From NCBI GenBank assembly GCA_036406475.1, contig DASXBA010000143.1, forward strand, positions 1-34,992: a DNA stretch of 34,992 bases, in the 5' to 3' direction. The DNA is from DASXBA01 sp036406475 (lineage in GTDB: Bacteria; Actinomycetota; Thermoleophilia; Solirubrobacterales; Thermoleophilaceae). Under the pieces are notes generated by a model. It did no database searches. It was not told where the DNA came from and worked only from the letters and a program-made list of their open reading frames with translations. The position numbers and the translations under genes were made by a program. Shown in pieces: positions 1 to 8,499 of this stretch; within the stretch, counting starts at the first letter, position 1; each line of letters opens with the position of its first letter.

Positions 1-1256
1 TTGCGCTTGTCGGGGTCGACGCGAGACAGGGTGCCCTCGCCGTTGTTGACGGTCCACACGCTGCCCTCGCCGACAGTCACGTCGCTCGGCGTTTGTCCGA
101 CCGTGACGGCGGAGGGGCTCGAGTCGCCTCCGCCGCCCAGCACCACGACTGCCACGACGACAAGGACCAGCAGCACCGGAACGCCGATCGCGAGCGGAAG
201 GAGCCGCCGCGGGGACGAGGCAACGGGCGGGACGCTCGCCGGCGGCGGCTGTTGCACCCGTGGAGGCGGCGGCTGTTGCACGGGTGGAGGCGGCGGCGGT
301 TGAACGGGTGGGGGCTGCGGCGGACGCGGCGGCTCCGACGGCGCTTCCGCCACGGGCGAGCTCTCGTCCGAGCCGGACGGCGCGGGCGCCGCCGGGAGCG
401 GAGCGGACGAGGCCTCGGTAGCCCGCGTTGCCGCCTCGGCGAAATCCACAGCCGTGTCGAAGCGGTCCTCGGGTCGTTTGGCCATCGCGCGGCGGACGAC
501 GAGATCCAGGTCGTGCGTGAGCTCCGGCCGCTTGGCGCGCAGCGACGGCGGCTCGGTGCTCATGTGCGCCCAAAGCTTGGCCGCGTCCTCCGCCATGGGG
601 AACGGGACCTCGCCGGTCAGCATCTCGTAGAAGACGCACCCGAGCGAGTAGATGTCGGTGCGACCGTCGACCGCGCCGGTTTCGATCTGCTCCGGCGCGA
701 CGTAGTCGAACGTCCCGACGACCTGTCCGGTCTTCGTGAGCCCGCCGCCGGAGATCGTGCGCTTCGTCAACCCGAAGTCCGTCAGGTAGACCTTGAGGTC
801 ATTCATCGGCTCTGCCAGCAGGACGTTGCCGGGCTTGACGTCGCGGTGGACGAGCGCGTGGTCGTGAGCCGCGTGCAGCGCGGAGGCCACCGGAGTGAGG
901 ATGCTCAGCGCCAGGTCGGCGTCGAGCGCGCCACGTTCGGTCAGGAAGGCGCGCAGGTCCGTCCCGAGGACGAGGCGCATCGTGATGAAGTAGGTGCCGT
1001 CGGACTCGCCGGCGTGGTAGATCGGGATGACGTTCGGGTGGTCGATGCCCGCGGCGACGATCGATTCCTTCTTGAAGCGGCCGACGAACCCAGCGTCTTC
1101 CGCGAGGTGCGGAGCGATCACCTTGAGCGCCACGTCGCGGTTGAGGACGAGGTGGCGCGCCCGATAGACGACCCCCATCCCGCCGCGCCCAAGCTGCGAC
1201 TCGATGCGGTGTCCGGCGAACACCTCGCCCACGCTGAGGCCTGCTTGCAGCGGCAC
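1..1256 (-). CDS. Ser/Thr protein kinase, PknB-like, with extracellular propeller-type sensor (C-terminus cut by window edge)
   Basis: Transmembrane eukaryotic-type Ser/Thr kinase. From a GTG at 1256 (a second in-frame GTG lies nine codons on) the protein shows the Gly-rich loop LGRGGMGVVY at about residues 22-31, the ATP-binding Lys45 in VALKV, HRDVKPGN with catalytic Asp139, DFG at 160-162 and an APEQ activation-loop end. The kinase domain is followed by a Pro/Gln-rich linker (about 290-350), one strongly hydrophobic segment (LPLAIGVPVLLVLVVVAVVV) and an extracellular start reading VGQTPSDVTVGEGSVWTVNN. That last pattern resembles YncE/Vgb-type beta-propeller repeats. All key catalytic residues are present, so activity is expected. 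It is divergent from the lipoprotein gene at 1294 with 37 bp between starts, so the two may share regulation. The exact start is uncertain, and the ligand of the sensor cannot be inferred because the gene runs off the left edge. Confidence 0.93.
   Translation of the reverse strand, partial: MPLQAGLSVGEVFAGHRIESQLGRGGMGVVYRARHLVLNRDVALKVIAPHLAEDAGFVGRFKKESIVAAGIDHPNVIPIYHAGESDGTYFITMRLVLGTDLRAFLTERGALDADLALSILTPVASALHAAHDHALVHRDVKPGNVLLAEPMNDLKVYLTDFGLTKRTISGGGLTKTGQVVGTFDYVAPEQIETGAVDGRTDIYSLGCVFYEMLTGEVPFPMAEDAAKLWAHMSTEPPSLRAKRPELTHDLDLVVRRAMAKRPEDRFDTAVDFAEAATRATEASSAPLPAAPAPSGSDESSPVAEAPSEPPRPPQPPPVQPPPPPPVQQPPPPRVQQPPPASVPPVASSPRRLLPLAIGVPVLLVLVVVAVVVLGGGGDSSPSAVTVGQTPSDVTVGEGSVWTVNNGEGTLSRVDPDKR
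241..312. repeat. Three 24-bp tandem repeats in the kinase proline linker
   Basis: Three consecutive imperfect 24-bp units (241-264, 265-288, 289-312) lie inside the kinase gene. On the coding strand they encode a Pro/Gln/Val-rich octapeptide of the type PPPVQQPP. They form part of the juxtamembrane linker. Slippage here would change linker length in steps of eight residues without breaking the frame. Confidence 0.85.
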
Positions 1257-1293
1257 GGGGCCTACGTATAGCCTCGCCCCGGGCAAATTGCGA

Positions 1294-2235
1294 ATGGGTG
1301 TTCTTCGTTTCCGCGGCTGCCGGTGCAGCGTCACGAGGCCGGCGCTGACGCTCACTGTCGCGATGGCCCTGGTCTCCGGGTGCGGGATCGATACCGGCGG
1401 AGGCGACGACAGCGACTCGAAGTCGACCGCCAGTCCGCTGAGTCGCGCCAAGTCCGCGACCGTCATCGTCCTGAACCACGCGGGGAACAAGACGTACCAG
1501 TCGAGCGGGGTTGTCTACGACACCAGCCGCGGGCTCGTGCTCACCTCGGCAACGGCCGTGTGGGACCGCGATTCGCTCGAGGTCGAGACGTCGCAGGGCC
1601 GCAAGCTCAAGTCACGTCTCGTCGCGCGCTCGCCTTGCGGGGACATCGCGGTGATCCTGCTCGATCCCAAGCCGCCGGGGCTGACCGCAGTCCACGTCGG
1701 GAGATCGGCCGGACTGAAGGTCGGCCAGCGGCTCACCGCGCTGGGGTTTGTGGCGGGGGAAGGGGGCACCTACCGTGCGAGCGAGACGACCGGCACCACC
1801 GCAGCCACCGACGCGAGCGTCTCTCTCGACAAGACGCTCCCGGCGCATCCGTCGCTCGTCGAGCATCAGGCGCCGGTCGCCGCAACGCTCGCCGGGGGCC
1901 CGCTCGTGGACTCCCATGGCAACCTCGCGGGCATCAACAGCGTGCTCAACACCTACGGCGATGCGCCGGATGCCCCAGCGGACCTGTCGTTCGCGGCGAG
2001 CAGCGACTACGTCAAGTCACGCGTGGCGGAGCTCAAGCCGACAACGCATGCCTTCTACGAGGGTTGGGAAGCGGAGCACGAGTGCCACAACCAGTTCCAA
2101 GACCTCGTACGCAAGCACCGTGGCACGATGAGCAGCGAGCCCATGGAGAGTTCGCACTCCTCGATGGGCAGCGACGACTCCGGCTCCAAGGGCAAGGACG
2201 ACTCGATGAAGGACAGCGACCACATGAAGAAGTAG
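1294..2235 (+). CDS. Lipoprotein with degenerate, probably inactive HtrA/trypsin-like domain
   Basis: Predicted exported lipoprotein of 313 aa. The ATG at 1294 gives a compact signal peptide ending in a lipobox (LVSGC, Cys30), which is why longer upstream starts were rejected. The body aligns with the S1C/HtrA protease fold: the strand motif LTSATAV (residues 83-89) matches the usual LTNAHVV with His replaced by Thr87, CGDIAV keeps the Asp (Asp117), and LAGGPLVD matches GNSGGPLV with the nucleophile Ser replaced by Ala200. Two of three catalytic residues are therefore missing, so it is expected to bind rather than cleave. The C-terminal ~50 residues are low-complexity, rich in Ser, Asp, Lys and Met. 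It is divergent from the Ser/Thr kinase, which makes a surface-sensing partnership possible but unproven. Confidence 0.85.
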   Translation: MGVLRFRGCRCSVTRPALTLTVAMALVSGCGIDTGGGDDSDSKSTASPLSRAKSATVIVLNHAGNKTYQSSGVVYDTSRGLVLTSATAVWDRDSLEVETSQGRKLKSRLVARSPCGDIAVILLDPKPPGLTAVHVGRSAGLKVGQRLTALGFVAGEGGTYRASETTGTTAATDASVSLDKTLPAHPSLVEHQAPVAATLAGGPLVDSHGNLAGINSVLNTYGDAPDAPADLSFAASSDYVKSRVAELKPTTHAFYEGWEAEHECHNQFQDLVRKHRGTMSSEPMESSHSSMGSDDSGSKGKDDSMKDSDHMKK

Positions 2236-2245
2236 CCGCGGGCGG

Positions 2246-3664
2246 CTAGCTGCTCGCGACAACCCGCTCGAGCCCCACCAGGCGGCACTTCTCCTCCACC
2301 ACGCGCCGCTGCTCCTCGAGCGGGCGCCCGGAGGAGCCGGGCTGGGCGCCCTCGACCTCGAAGCGGCGCCCGGAGCGCAGCCGGAAGCGGAGGCGGCAGG
2401 GGAAGCTCATCCGCATGGCGCCCGTGTCGAGGCTCTCGAGGCCACCCCCGGGCTTGCGGACCAGCCGCCAGAGCTCGGCCCGCAGGTCTCCGCGCCCGAC
2501 CAGGCGCCGGAGCTCGCCGGCGTCGATCACCTCGGGCATCCGCAGCTCGCGCATCCGGCGGAGCACGCGCAGCCAGCCGCCGGCGCCCACGTCCGACGCC
2601 GACACGCCCGCGTCCACGGTCCCTCGCAGCGTGTCGAGCGACAGCTCCCAGTCGTGACGCACGCGGACCCGGCCAGCCAGCTCCTCGATCTCGGCGGCGT
2701 GCTCGGCGAGCCAGGCCGGATCGAGCTGCTCGTGAGTCAGCGCGCCCGCGATCAGAGCGATCGCCACGCTCCGCGCCGCCGAGAAGTTGACGCTCGCCGG
2801 CCCGCCCAGGCTCGCGGGAGCGAGCTCCTCCATGGCCACGGTGAGCACCCCGGCCTCGACCTCGATCCCGGCGATGTCGCCCGGCGCGAGCTCCGACCGC
2901 AGCGCCGCCTCGACCGCCGCCTGGAGGTAGGCGCAGCCGGGCAGTGGCTTGAAGGCGAGCGTGTCCGTGAGCCAGACGCCTCCGAGCGCGCCGAGCATGG
3001 CCGGGCGGCGGACGAAGGCCAGGTGGGTGAGCAGGCCGCGCGGGCTCTCGATCACGTCGAGCGGACCGTGGACGCCCTCGGCGGCGAGCAGCGCCGCCCG
3101 CGACCCCTGAGCAGCCGGCTCGGCCGCCGTGAGCAGCTTGGTCTCCGGTCCCATGAAGCCCGGCCAGAGCCCGTAGGGCGGCTGGTAGAGCGAGATCGCG
3201 ATCGCGTGCGCGAGCCGCCCGGGGTCGAGGCCGAGCGCCACGCCGGCGGCTGCCGCGGCGCCGCCGCAGTGGATCGAGGACCAGAACTGGCCGTTGTGCG
3301 GCCCGAGGAAGAGAGCGGCACCGAGCCGGCCCGCCACCTCGTTCCCGGCGATCTGGGCCAGAAGCGCACGCTCGGCGTCATCAGACGCGAAGGCGCGGCT
3401 CGTCCACACCGACGAGTGCCCGGTGTGACCCATGAACAGGTAGTCGTCCCAGTCGTGAGCGATCGACGCCGCGGCGCCCATGTAGATCTCGCCCGGGGGC
3501 CCGCGGGGAGCGCCGGCGGCGAATGACGCGGCAGCTCTCTCACCGGCCCGGCCCGCGGCAAGGACGGCATCTGTCTGGAGCCGGGCCCGCTCGAGCACGC
3601 GCTCGGGCACAGCGGCGAGCGAGAGCCCGGCCGCCCAGCGTCCCAGCTCCTCGCAAACCGTCAC
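2246..3664 (-). CDS. MmgE/PrpD family protein
   Basis: A 472-aa protein of the MmgE/PrpD superfamily, whose studied members are 2-methylcitrate dehydratase, cis-aconitate decarboxylase and related (de)hydratases/decarboxylases. The all-helical N-terminal domain carries the family-type stretch around HDWDDYLFMGHTGHSS, followed by an Ala/Gly-rich helical core (AIAISLYQPP, GFMGPETKLLTAAEPAAQGSRAALLAAEGVHGPLDVIES) and a C-terminal lid-like domain. Start is a GTG at 3664. It lies 30 bp downstream of the subtilase on the same strand and could be cotranscribed. No citrate-synthase partner (PrpC) is visible, so a methylcitrate-cycle role should not be assumed and the substrate is unknown. Confidence 0.85.
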   Translation of the reverse strand: MTVCEELGRWAAGLSLAAVPERVLERARLQTDAVLAAGRAGERAAASFAAGAPRGPPGEIYMGAAASIAHDWDDYLFMGHTGHSSVWTSRAFASDDAERALLAQIAGNEVAGRLGAALFLGPHNGQFWSSIHCGGAAAAAGVALGLDPGRLAHAIAISLYQPPYGLWPGFMGPETKLLTAAEPAAQGSRAALLAAEGVHGPLDVIESPRGLLTHLAFVRRPAMLGALGGVWLTDTLAFKPLPGCAYLQAAVEAALRSELAPGDIAGIEVEAGVLTVAMEELAPASLGGPASVNFSAARSVAIALIAGALTHEQLDPAWLAEHAAEIEELAGRVRVRHDWELSLDTLRGTVDAGVSASDVGAGGWLRVLRRMRELRMPEVIDAGELRRLVGRGDLRAELWRLVRKPGGGLESLDTGAMRMSFPCRLRFRLRSGRRFEVEGAQPGSSGRPLEEQRRVVEEKCRLVGLERVVASS

Positions 3665-3694
3665 GGCCGGGGATCGTAGCCCGGCCGCGGGGGC

Positions 3695-5380
3695 CTACCC
3701 GCCGCCCGCCGCCAGCGCGTCCACGATCCCGTGGCCGTAGAAGCCGTTGACGTCGCGGCTCCCCTCGCACCTCGCGGTGTAGGTCGAGTCGAGGTCCGGA
3801 TCGGGATAGGTGAACGTGCGCGGGTTGGGGCAGGCGTGCTCCTGCGCCGTCCCCTCGAGCACGCTCTGGACCTTCCTCGGCGACAGCGTCAGCCCGCGGT
3901 GGCTCGGGTCGGGCTTGCCGTGGCTCGCCACGATCAGCGCCGCCACCCCAACCGCGTGCGGTGAGGCCATCGAGGTCCCCTGGAGGTACTGGTAGTAGGC
4001 GCACGGCCCCTTCGAGCAGTCGGCAAGCACGAACGGCGTGTTGGGCGTGCCGTCCGGGTTGAGCTCGCCGGCTGCCTGGGCGAGTGCCTTTGGATACGGC
4101 GCGAGGACCGTGTTCCCCGGCGTGTTGTAGCGGGAGGTTCCGAAGAAGTCGCGGCGGTCGCCGCCCGGCGCCGACACGTCCGACTGCTCGACACCGTAGT
4201 TCGAGTAGTAGGCCTTTCGGAAGCTCGGCCCGATGGCGTTGACGCCGGTCACTCCCTTGGCCTCGCCCGGCATCGACAGGCACGAGTTGTCGACGGTCCG
4301 GTCGTGCGCCGTGTCCGGCGGGAAGTCCGGGCTGGTGGCGTCGGAGGTCGGATGGCCGAGGTCGGTGTTCTCGTTGCCGTTGGCTGCGATCGGCGTCACG
4401 CCGCGGTGCCGCGCGTAGTTGATCGCCCGCTGCGTGGCCCTGATGACCGTCCTCTGCTCCTCCTGCTGCTCCGGCGTGTCGGCCGGGTTGGCGGTGCAGT
4501 TGTAGAGCCAGGGGTCGGTGTAGAACGACATGTTCACGACGTCGACGCCGTGGTCGCCGGCGTAGGTGAGGGCATCAACGGTCGGCTTGAGGAAGAAGAA
4601 GCCGGAGTCCTGGCCGGCCCGCAGGTTCACGAGCCCCACCTTGGGAGCGACGCCGGCCATGCCGAGCCCGTTGAGCGCGGCGCCGATCGTGCCCGCCACG
4701 TGCGTGCCGTGCCCGTCCTCGTCCACGTCGGCGGGATCGGAGCAGGACCCATCGGGGTCGGTCGAGCAGTCGCCGTCGATGATCGGGATGTCGGTGGTGA
4801 AGTTGCGGCTCAGCGACCGCCTGAAGTTGGGCGCGATGTCCGGATGCGAGGCGTCGATGCCGGTGTCGATGACGCCGACGAGCACCCTATGGCTGCCCTG
4901 CTGGCGCGCGTACGACTCCGACGCGGTCGCGTGGATCATCCGCATGTCCCACTGGAGGTCGGCGAACGGCTCCGCCGAGACCTGGGCGCGGTTCACCCGG
5001 GTCCGCTCGCCCGTGGTCGCCCGGCGCTGGGCGTTCATCCGCTCGATCGCGAACGGGTCGGTCGGGCGGCGGTCGTAGCTCGTGCCGATCGGCCGGTTGC
5101 GCGCAGCGCCGTAGACGGCCTTGCTGCCGGCCACGCGGGTCGCGAAATGGGAGCTCTTCGAGCGCACGGAGGCCAGGCCTATCCGCCGGTTCTCGGTGGT
5201 GATGCGGCCGCCCGCCCGCTTTATCGCGGCGTGCGCGCTCTTCTTGGACGCCCCCTTCTCGTAGAGGACGAGATAGGTCCTTGTGGACGCCCGTTCCCGG
5301 GCAGCCCCCGAGGTCGACAGGCCCACCCCCAGGGCGAGCACAGCCATTGCGGCCGTGACCAGCAAGACGCGCGAACGCAT
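3695..5380 (-). CDS. Secreted S8 family subtilisin-like serine protease
   Basis: A 561-aa exported subtilase. Residues 1-28 form a signal peptide (MRSRVLLVTAAMAVLALGVG, then an Ala-rich cleavage region). Residues about 34-95 look like an inhibitor_I9-type propeptide (YLVLYEKGASKKSAHAAIKRAGG). The catalytic triad is complete: Asp172 in VGVIDTGID, His224 in DGHGTHVAG, Ser470 in GTSMASPHAVG. The oxyanion-hole Asn336 sits in AANGNE. Several Cys occur in the mature part (in CSTDPDGSC, NCTANP and DCSKGPC), compatible with disulfides outside the cell. A Shine-Dalgarno GGGAGG precedes the ATG. It probably degrades extracellular protein. No sorting signal is seen at the C-terminus, so release rather than anchoring is expected. 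Confidence 0.95.
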   Translation of the reverse strand: MRSRVLLVTAAMAVLALGVGLSTSGAARERASTRTYLVLYEKGASKKSAHAAIKRAGGRITTENRRIGLASVRSKSSHFATRVAGSKAVYGAARNRPIGTSYDRRPTDPFAIERMNAQRRATTGERTRVNRAQVSAEPFADLQWDMRMIHATASESYARQQGSHRVLVGVIDTGIDASHPDIAPNFRRSLSRNFTTDIPIIDGDCSTDPDGSCSDPADVDEDGHGTHVAGTIGAALNGLGMAGVAPKVGLVNLRAGQDSGFFFLKPTVDALTYAGDHGVDVVNMSFYTDPWLYNCTANPADTPEQQEEQRTVIRATQRAINYARHRGVTPIAANGNENTDLGHPTSDATSPDFPPDTAHDRTVDNSCLSMPGEAKGVTGVNAIGPSFRKAYYSNYGVEQSDVSAPGGDRRDFFGTSRYNTPGNTVLAPYPKALAQAAGELNPDGTPNTPFVLADCSKGPCAYYQYLQGTSMASPHAVGVAALIVASHGKPDPSHRGLTLSPRKVQSVLEGTAQEHACPNPRTFTYPDPDLDSTYTARCEGSRDVNGFYGHGIVDALAAGGG

Positions 5381-5442
5381 TCCCCAACCTCCCGTTCGTT
5401 GCCTCCGTTAGGAGGTCTACCCGGAGCGGAGGGGGTGAAGCG

Positions 5443-7758
5443 TCAGGCCTCGGCTTCGGCCGCGTCGCCGCGGTGGCGCCCCAGCTCCACGGGGGCGGCG
5501 TGGAGCGCCCGCAGGCGCAGGTCCTTCCAGGTCATCCCCTCGCGCACGAGGGCGGGCATGCCCATGGCCACGGCCGTCGCGATCTCGACCGCCTGGAGGA
5601 TGATCCCGTACGCAAGGCCGTCGGTGTGATTCACGTGGTACGCGGACAGAACCGCCACGCACGCGGCCTGGAAGACGCCGAGGTTCGACGGGGTTGCCGG
5701 CAGCGCGGCCGTGACGTTGACCGCGAACAGCACGGCCGCGGCAGCGCCGATCCCTGCGCGGTCGTCCAGACCGAGGGCCACGAGCAGCGCGTAGCAGGCG
5801 AACCACTGGATCGCCCACGCGGAAAGCTGCATGAGCGCCGCCCAGCCGCCCAGCCGCGGCTGGCGGAAGACCTGGAGGCCCCGGCGGACCTGGAGCATGG
5901 CGTTCCGCGCGACGGCGGCGGCCTGCTGGACACGCTGGAAGCGGGACGGGCGGCCGCGGCGCAGCAGCCAGGGCAGCGAGATCACGAGTCCGAGGAGCAC
6001 GATGGGCAGGACCGACGCGATCACGAGGGCGTCCTCGCCCCCGCGGAATACCCCGACGGTCGCGAACATGACCGTCCCGAGGACGGCCAGCGCAAGGATG
6101 TTGAGCAGCGTCTGCGACACGAGCGTGCCGAGCACCAGCGGGAAACGGTCGCGCATGCGCCCCAGCCGCCTCGCGACGATCAGAGCGCGTGAGGGCTCGC
6201 CCAACCTCGCCGGCAGGGTGGCCGACATCAGGACCCCGACCATCGTCCCGCGCGCCGTGTCCCTGCGCCGCACGCGGACGCCGCTGGGAAGCGCCGCGCG
6301 CAGGATCGCGTGCCAGGCCTCCGAGCGAACGAGCATCGAGAGGCACATCAGGGCGAACGCGAGCAGCACCCAGATCAGCGTGGCGTCGACGATCGCCCGC
6401 CCCACCTTGTCGATTCCGATCCGCTGGAGCGCCATCGCCGCCAGTCCGGCGCCCGCGACCGCGCCGCCGGCCACGAGGCCCCGCCTGAGCAGGCGGGTCG
6501 CCCGGCGACGCCCGTCGCCCGGGGCCTCGGGCTCCAGTGAGGGCAGCCGCCGCGGCGGCAGGCGCTCCTCGACCGGCCGGAGCCCGGCGGTCTGCGCCAG
6601 CCGCGCCGCCCGTCCCTCGGGCCGGGGAGCGGCCGCAGCCTCCTCGTAGACCTCGACGACATCGCTCGCCACGCGCGGCCAGGCGAAGCGCTCGGCGCTC
6701 TCCCGGGCCGCGACAGCCATCTCTGCCCGCCGCTCTGGATCGAGGGCGAGCGAGCGCAGCCGTTCGCCGAGCGCGACGGGGTCGCCCATCGGGACGAGCT
6801 CGCCGTCGACGCCGTCACGGACCACGTCGCGGTAGCCGGCGATGTTCGACGCGACCACGGGCGTCGAGGAGGCGAAGGCCTCCGTCAGCACCATCCCGAA
6901 GCTCTCGCCCCCGAGCGACGGGGCCACGAGCACGTCGGCCTGCCCGAGCAGCTCCCACTTCCGCTCCTCGGAGACATGGCCTGCGATCTCCACGCCCTCG
7001 GGATCGAGCAGCAGCGGCTCGACCTCGTGCTCGGCGGCGCCGGCCACCTTGAGGCGGGCCTCGACCCCGGCCCCGCGCAGCGCCTCGAAGGCGCGCAACA
7101 GGATCGGCAGCCCCTTGCGTTCCTCGGCGCGGCCGACGAACAGGAGCTCGAGCGGCCTCCCGGGCCCGCGGGGCGCCGGCCGGGCGGCCTCGAGGTCCAC
7201 GCCGTTGGGCACGATCCGGTAGCGGCCCCCGTAGAAGCGCCGGGCCGTCCAGGCGGCGGCCTCAGAGACCGCGATGCGGGCGGCTAGCTTGCCGTAGATG
7301 CGGCGGGCGCCGAAGACGTTGGCGGCAAGTCCGTTCGCGACCCGGCTCGTCGAGTAGGTGTGGAAGGTGCCGACCGCCGGCACCGGCGAGTTGTCCGCCG
7401 CGTACCAGCTGGCGACCGGCGCGTTGGGCTCGTGGATGTGGACCACGTCGTAGCCCCCGTTGCGCAGCTCGCGGCCCAGCACCGCGACCGTCTCGGGCGA
7501 GTAGGGCAGATTCGACACGGCGCCGTTCATCGGGAGCCCGAACGTCCGGCCCAGCGGAATCAGGTAATCGGGCACGGGCCGCCGCCGCGGAGGGGCGCCA
7601 CGGTGCAACACACGCGCAAAGCGATCATCGGGGTCCCACGGGGCCAATAACCGAACATCGTGGCCCTGCCTCAGAAGCTCCTCAGCGAGAGCCTCGACGT
7701 GGTTCCCAACGCCGCCCGGATACGTGTACGAGTAGGGCGAAACGAGCGCTACGCGCAC
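5443..7758 (-). CDS. GT4 glycosyltransferase fused to flippase-like (LPG synthase TM) membrane domain
   Basis: A 771-aa two-domain protein. Residues 1 to about 380 are a GT-B, GT4-type glycosyltransferase resembling PimA-type mannosyltransferases: a PGGVGNHVEALAEEL N-terminal loop, a VPNGV hinge, and an EX7E motif in ESFGMVLTEAF. After a Pro/Arg-rich linker (about 385-430), residues 435-750 are a multi-pass domain of the lysylphosphatidylglycerol synthase TM / UPF0104 flippase-like family, including SATLPARLGEPSRA and LPATPSNLGVFQAA. The fusion suggests glycosylation of a lipid at the cytoplasmic face coupled to its movement across the membrane. Start is GTG at 7758. The gene is divergent from the hemQ-like gene with 42 bp between starts. 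Each domain call is confident; the substrate is unknown. Confidence 0.92.
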   Translation of the reverse strand: MRVALVSPYSYTYPGGVGNHVEALAEELLRQGHDVRLLAPWDPDDRFARVLHRGAPPRRRPVPDYLIPLGRTFGLPMNGAVSNLPYSPETVAVLGRELRNGGYDVVHIHEPNAPVASWYAADNSPVPAVGTFHTYSTSRVANGLAANVFGARRIYGKLAARIAVSEAAAWTARRFYGGRYRIVPNGVDLEAARPAPRGPGRPLELLFVGRAEERKGLPILLRAFEALRGAGVEARLKVAGAAEHEVEPLLLDPEGVEIAGHVSEERKWELLGQADVLVAPSLGGESFGMVLTEAFASSTPVVASNIAGYRDVVRDGVDGELVPMGDPVALGERLRSLALDPERRAEMAVAARESAERFAWPRVASDVVEVYEEAAAAPRPEGRAARLAQTAGLRPVEERLPPRRLPSLEPEAPGDGRRRATRLLRRGLVAGGAVAGAGLAAMALQRIGIDKVGRAIVDATLIWVLLAFALMCLSMLVRSEAWHAILRAALPSGVRVRRRDTARGTMVGVLMSATLPARLGEPSRALIVARRLGRMRDRFPLVLGTLVSQTLLNILALAVLGTVMFATVGVFRGGEDALVIASVLPIVLLGLVISLPWLLRRGRPSRFQRVQQAAAVARNAMLQVRRGLQVFRQPRLGGWAALMQLSAWAIQWFACYALLVALGLDDRAGIGAAAAVLFAVNVTAALPATPSNLGVFQAACVAVLSAYHVNHTDGLAYGIILQAVEIATAVAMGMPALVREGMTWKDLRLRALHAAPVELGRHRGDAAEAEA

Positions 7759-7789
7759 CGCCCCATCCTAGCCGAGCTTCCGGGTGCGA

Positions 7790-7829
7790 CACTTTGAAAA
7801 GTGAGCGAGCAGCGCAATTTCGTGAAATT
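7790..7829. promoter_or_regulatory. Two 6-2-6 inverted repeats over the start of the HemQ-like gene
   Basis: CACTTT-GA-AAAGTG (7790-7803) ends on the GTG start codon itself. AATTTC-GT-GAAATT (7816-7829) lies 12 bp further on, inside codons 6-10. Both arms are perfect and AT-rich in a GC-rich background. They could be operators for a repressor acting on the HemQ-like gene. The second also encodes a conserved-looking NFVKF stretch, so it may be fortuitous. No clear Shine-Dalgarno precedes the GTG, so the mRNA may be leaderless or nearly so. Confidence 0.4.
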
Positions 7830-8496
7830 CAGCTTTCTGAAGGTCGATCCGGCCTGGCGGCGGCGCTCGACGGAGGAGCGCGCAGAGGACAAGCGGGAGT
7901 TCGCGGCGGCCTGCGCGGAGTTCGCCGAGGAGCACTTTTTGCGGGCCTATTCCCTGGTTGGGACGCGCGGCGACTGCGATCTGATGGTGAGGGCGATCGC
8001 CCCGAGCCTGGATCCGATCCACGAGCTGCACGTGCTCTTCAACCAGAGCGGGCTGATGCGCCATGCGGAGATCGCCCACTCCTACCTGGCGCTCACGAAG
8101 GAGTCCGTGTACTCCGACGAGCCCACTCCGCTCGAGCCGCGGCCCGGGTCCGACGCCAAGTACCTGATCGTCTACCCGATGTGGAAGAAGCGCGAGTGGT
8201 ACGCGCTGCCGCAGGAGGAGCGGATGCGGATCATGCGCAGCCACATCGAGATCGGCCGCCGCCATGGGACGATCGACATCAACACCGCCTACTCGTTCGG
8301 CCTCGACGACCAGGAGTTCGTCGTCTCCTTCAATACGGACGACCCCGCGGAGTTCCTCGATCTCGTGCAGGAGCTGCGCGGCACCGAGTCGAGCGCGTAC
8401 ACCGAGTCGGAGACGCCGATCTTCACCTGCATCTCTGCCAGCGTCGAGCGCAGTCTCGGCGCCCTGGATGGCGAGTCGCTGGTCGCTAGTCGCTAG
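7801..8496 (+). CDS. hemQ: Chlorite dismutase family heme protein, HemQ-like coproheme decarboxylase
   Basis: A 231-aa member of the chlorite-dismutase superfamily, most like HemQ/ChdC. Known HemQ proteins carry out the last step of the coproporphyrin-dependent heme pathway, decarboxylating Fe-coproporphyrin III to heme b. Recognisable parts are the N-terminal FVKFSFLKVDPAWRR, the central YPMWKKREWYALPQEER with the likely catalytic Tyr134, MRSHIEIG with the likely proximal heme ligand His148, and the C-terminal NTAYSFGLDDQEFVVSF block. Length is normal for the short single-fold clade. The GTG at 7801 keeps the conserved N-terminus. The gene converges with the FprA-like reductase, their stop codons being three bases apart. 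No other heme-pathway gene is in the window, so the name rests on family similarity only. Confidence 0.85.
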   Translation: MSEQRNFVKFSFLKVDPAWRRRSTEERAEDKREFAAACAEFAEEHFLRAYSLVGTRGDCDLMVRAIAPSLDPIHELHVLFNQSGLMRHAEIAHSYLALTKESVYSDEPTPLEPRPGSDAKYLIVYPMWKKREWYALPQEERMRIMRSHIEIGRRHGTIDINTAYSFGLDDQEFVVSFNTDDPAEFLDLVQELRGTESSAYTESETPIFTCISASVERSLGALDGESLVASR

Positions 8497-8499
8497 TCG

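Noticed and set aside
799..1479. 226-codon minus-strand frame across the kinase start and the lipoprotein gene
   Set aside because: It is out of frame with the kinase, whose motifs are unmistakable, and its product is Arg/Pro-rich without any domain.
7801..8496. True chlorite dismutase for (per)chlorate respiration
   Set aside because: The sequence is of the HemQ-like type with Tyr134 and there are no chlorate reductase genes; a heme-synthesis role is more likely.
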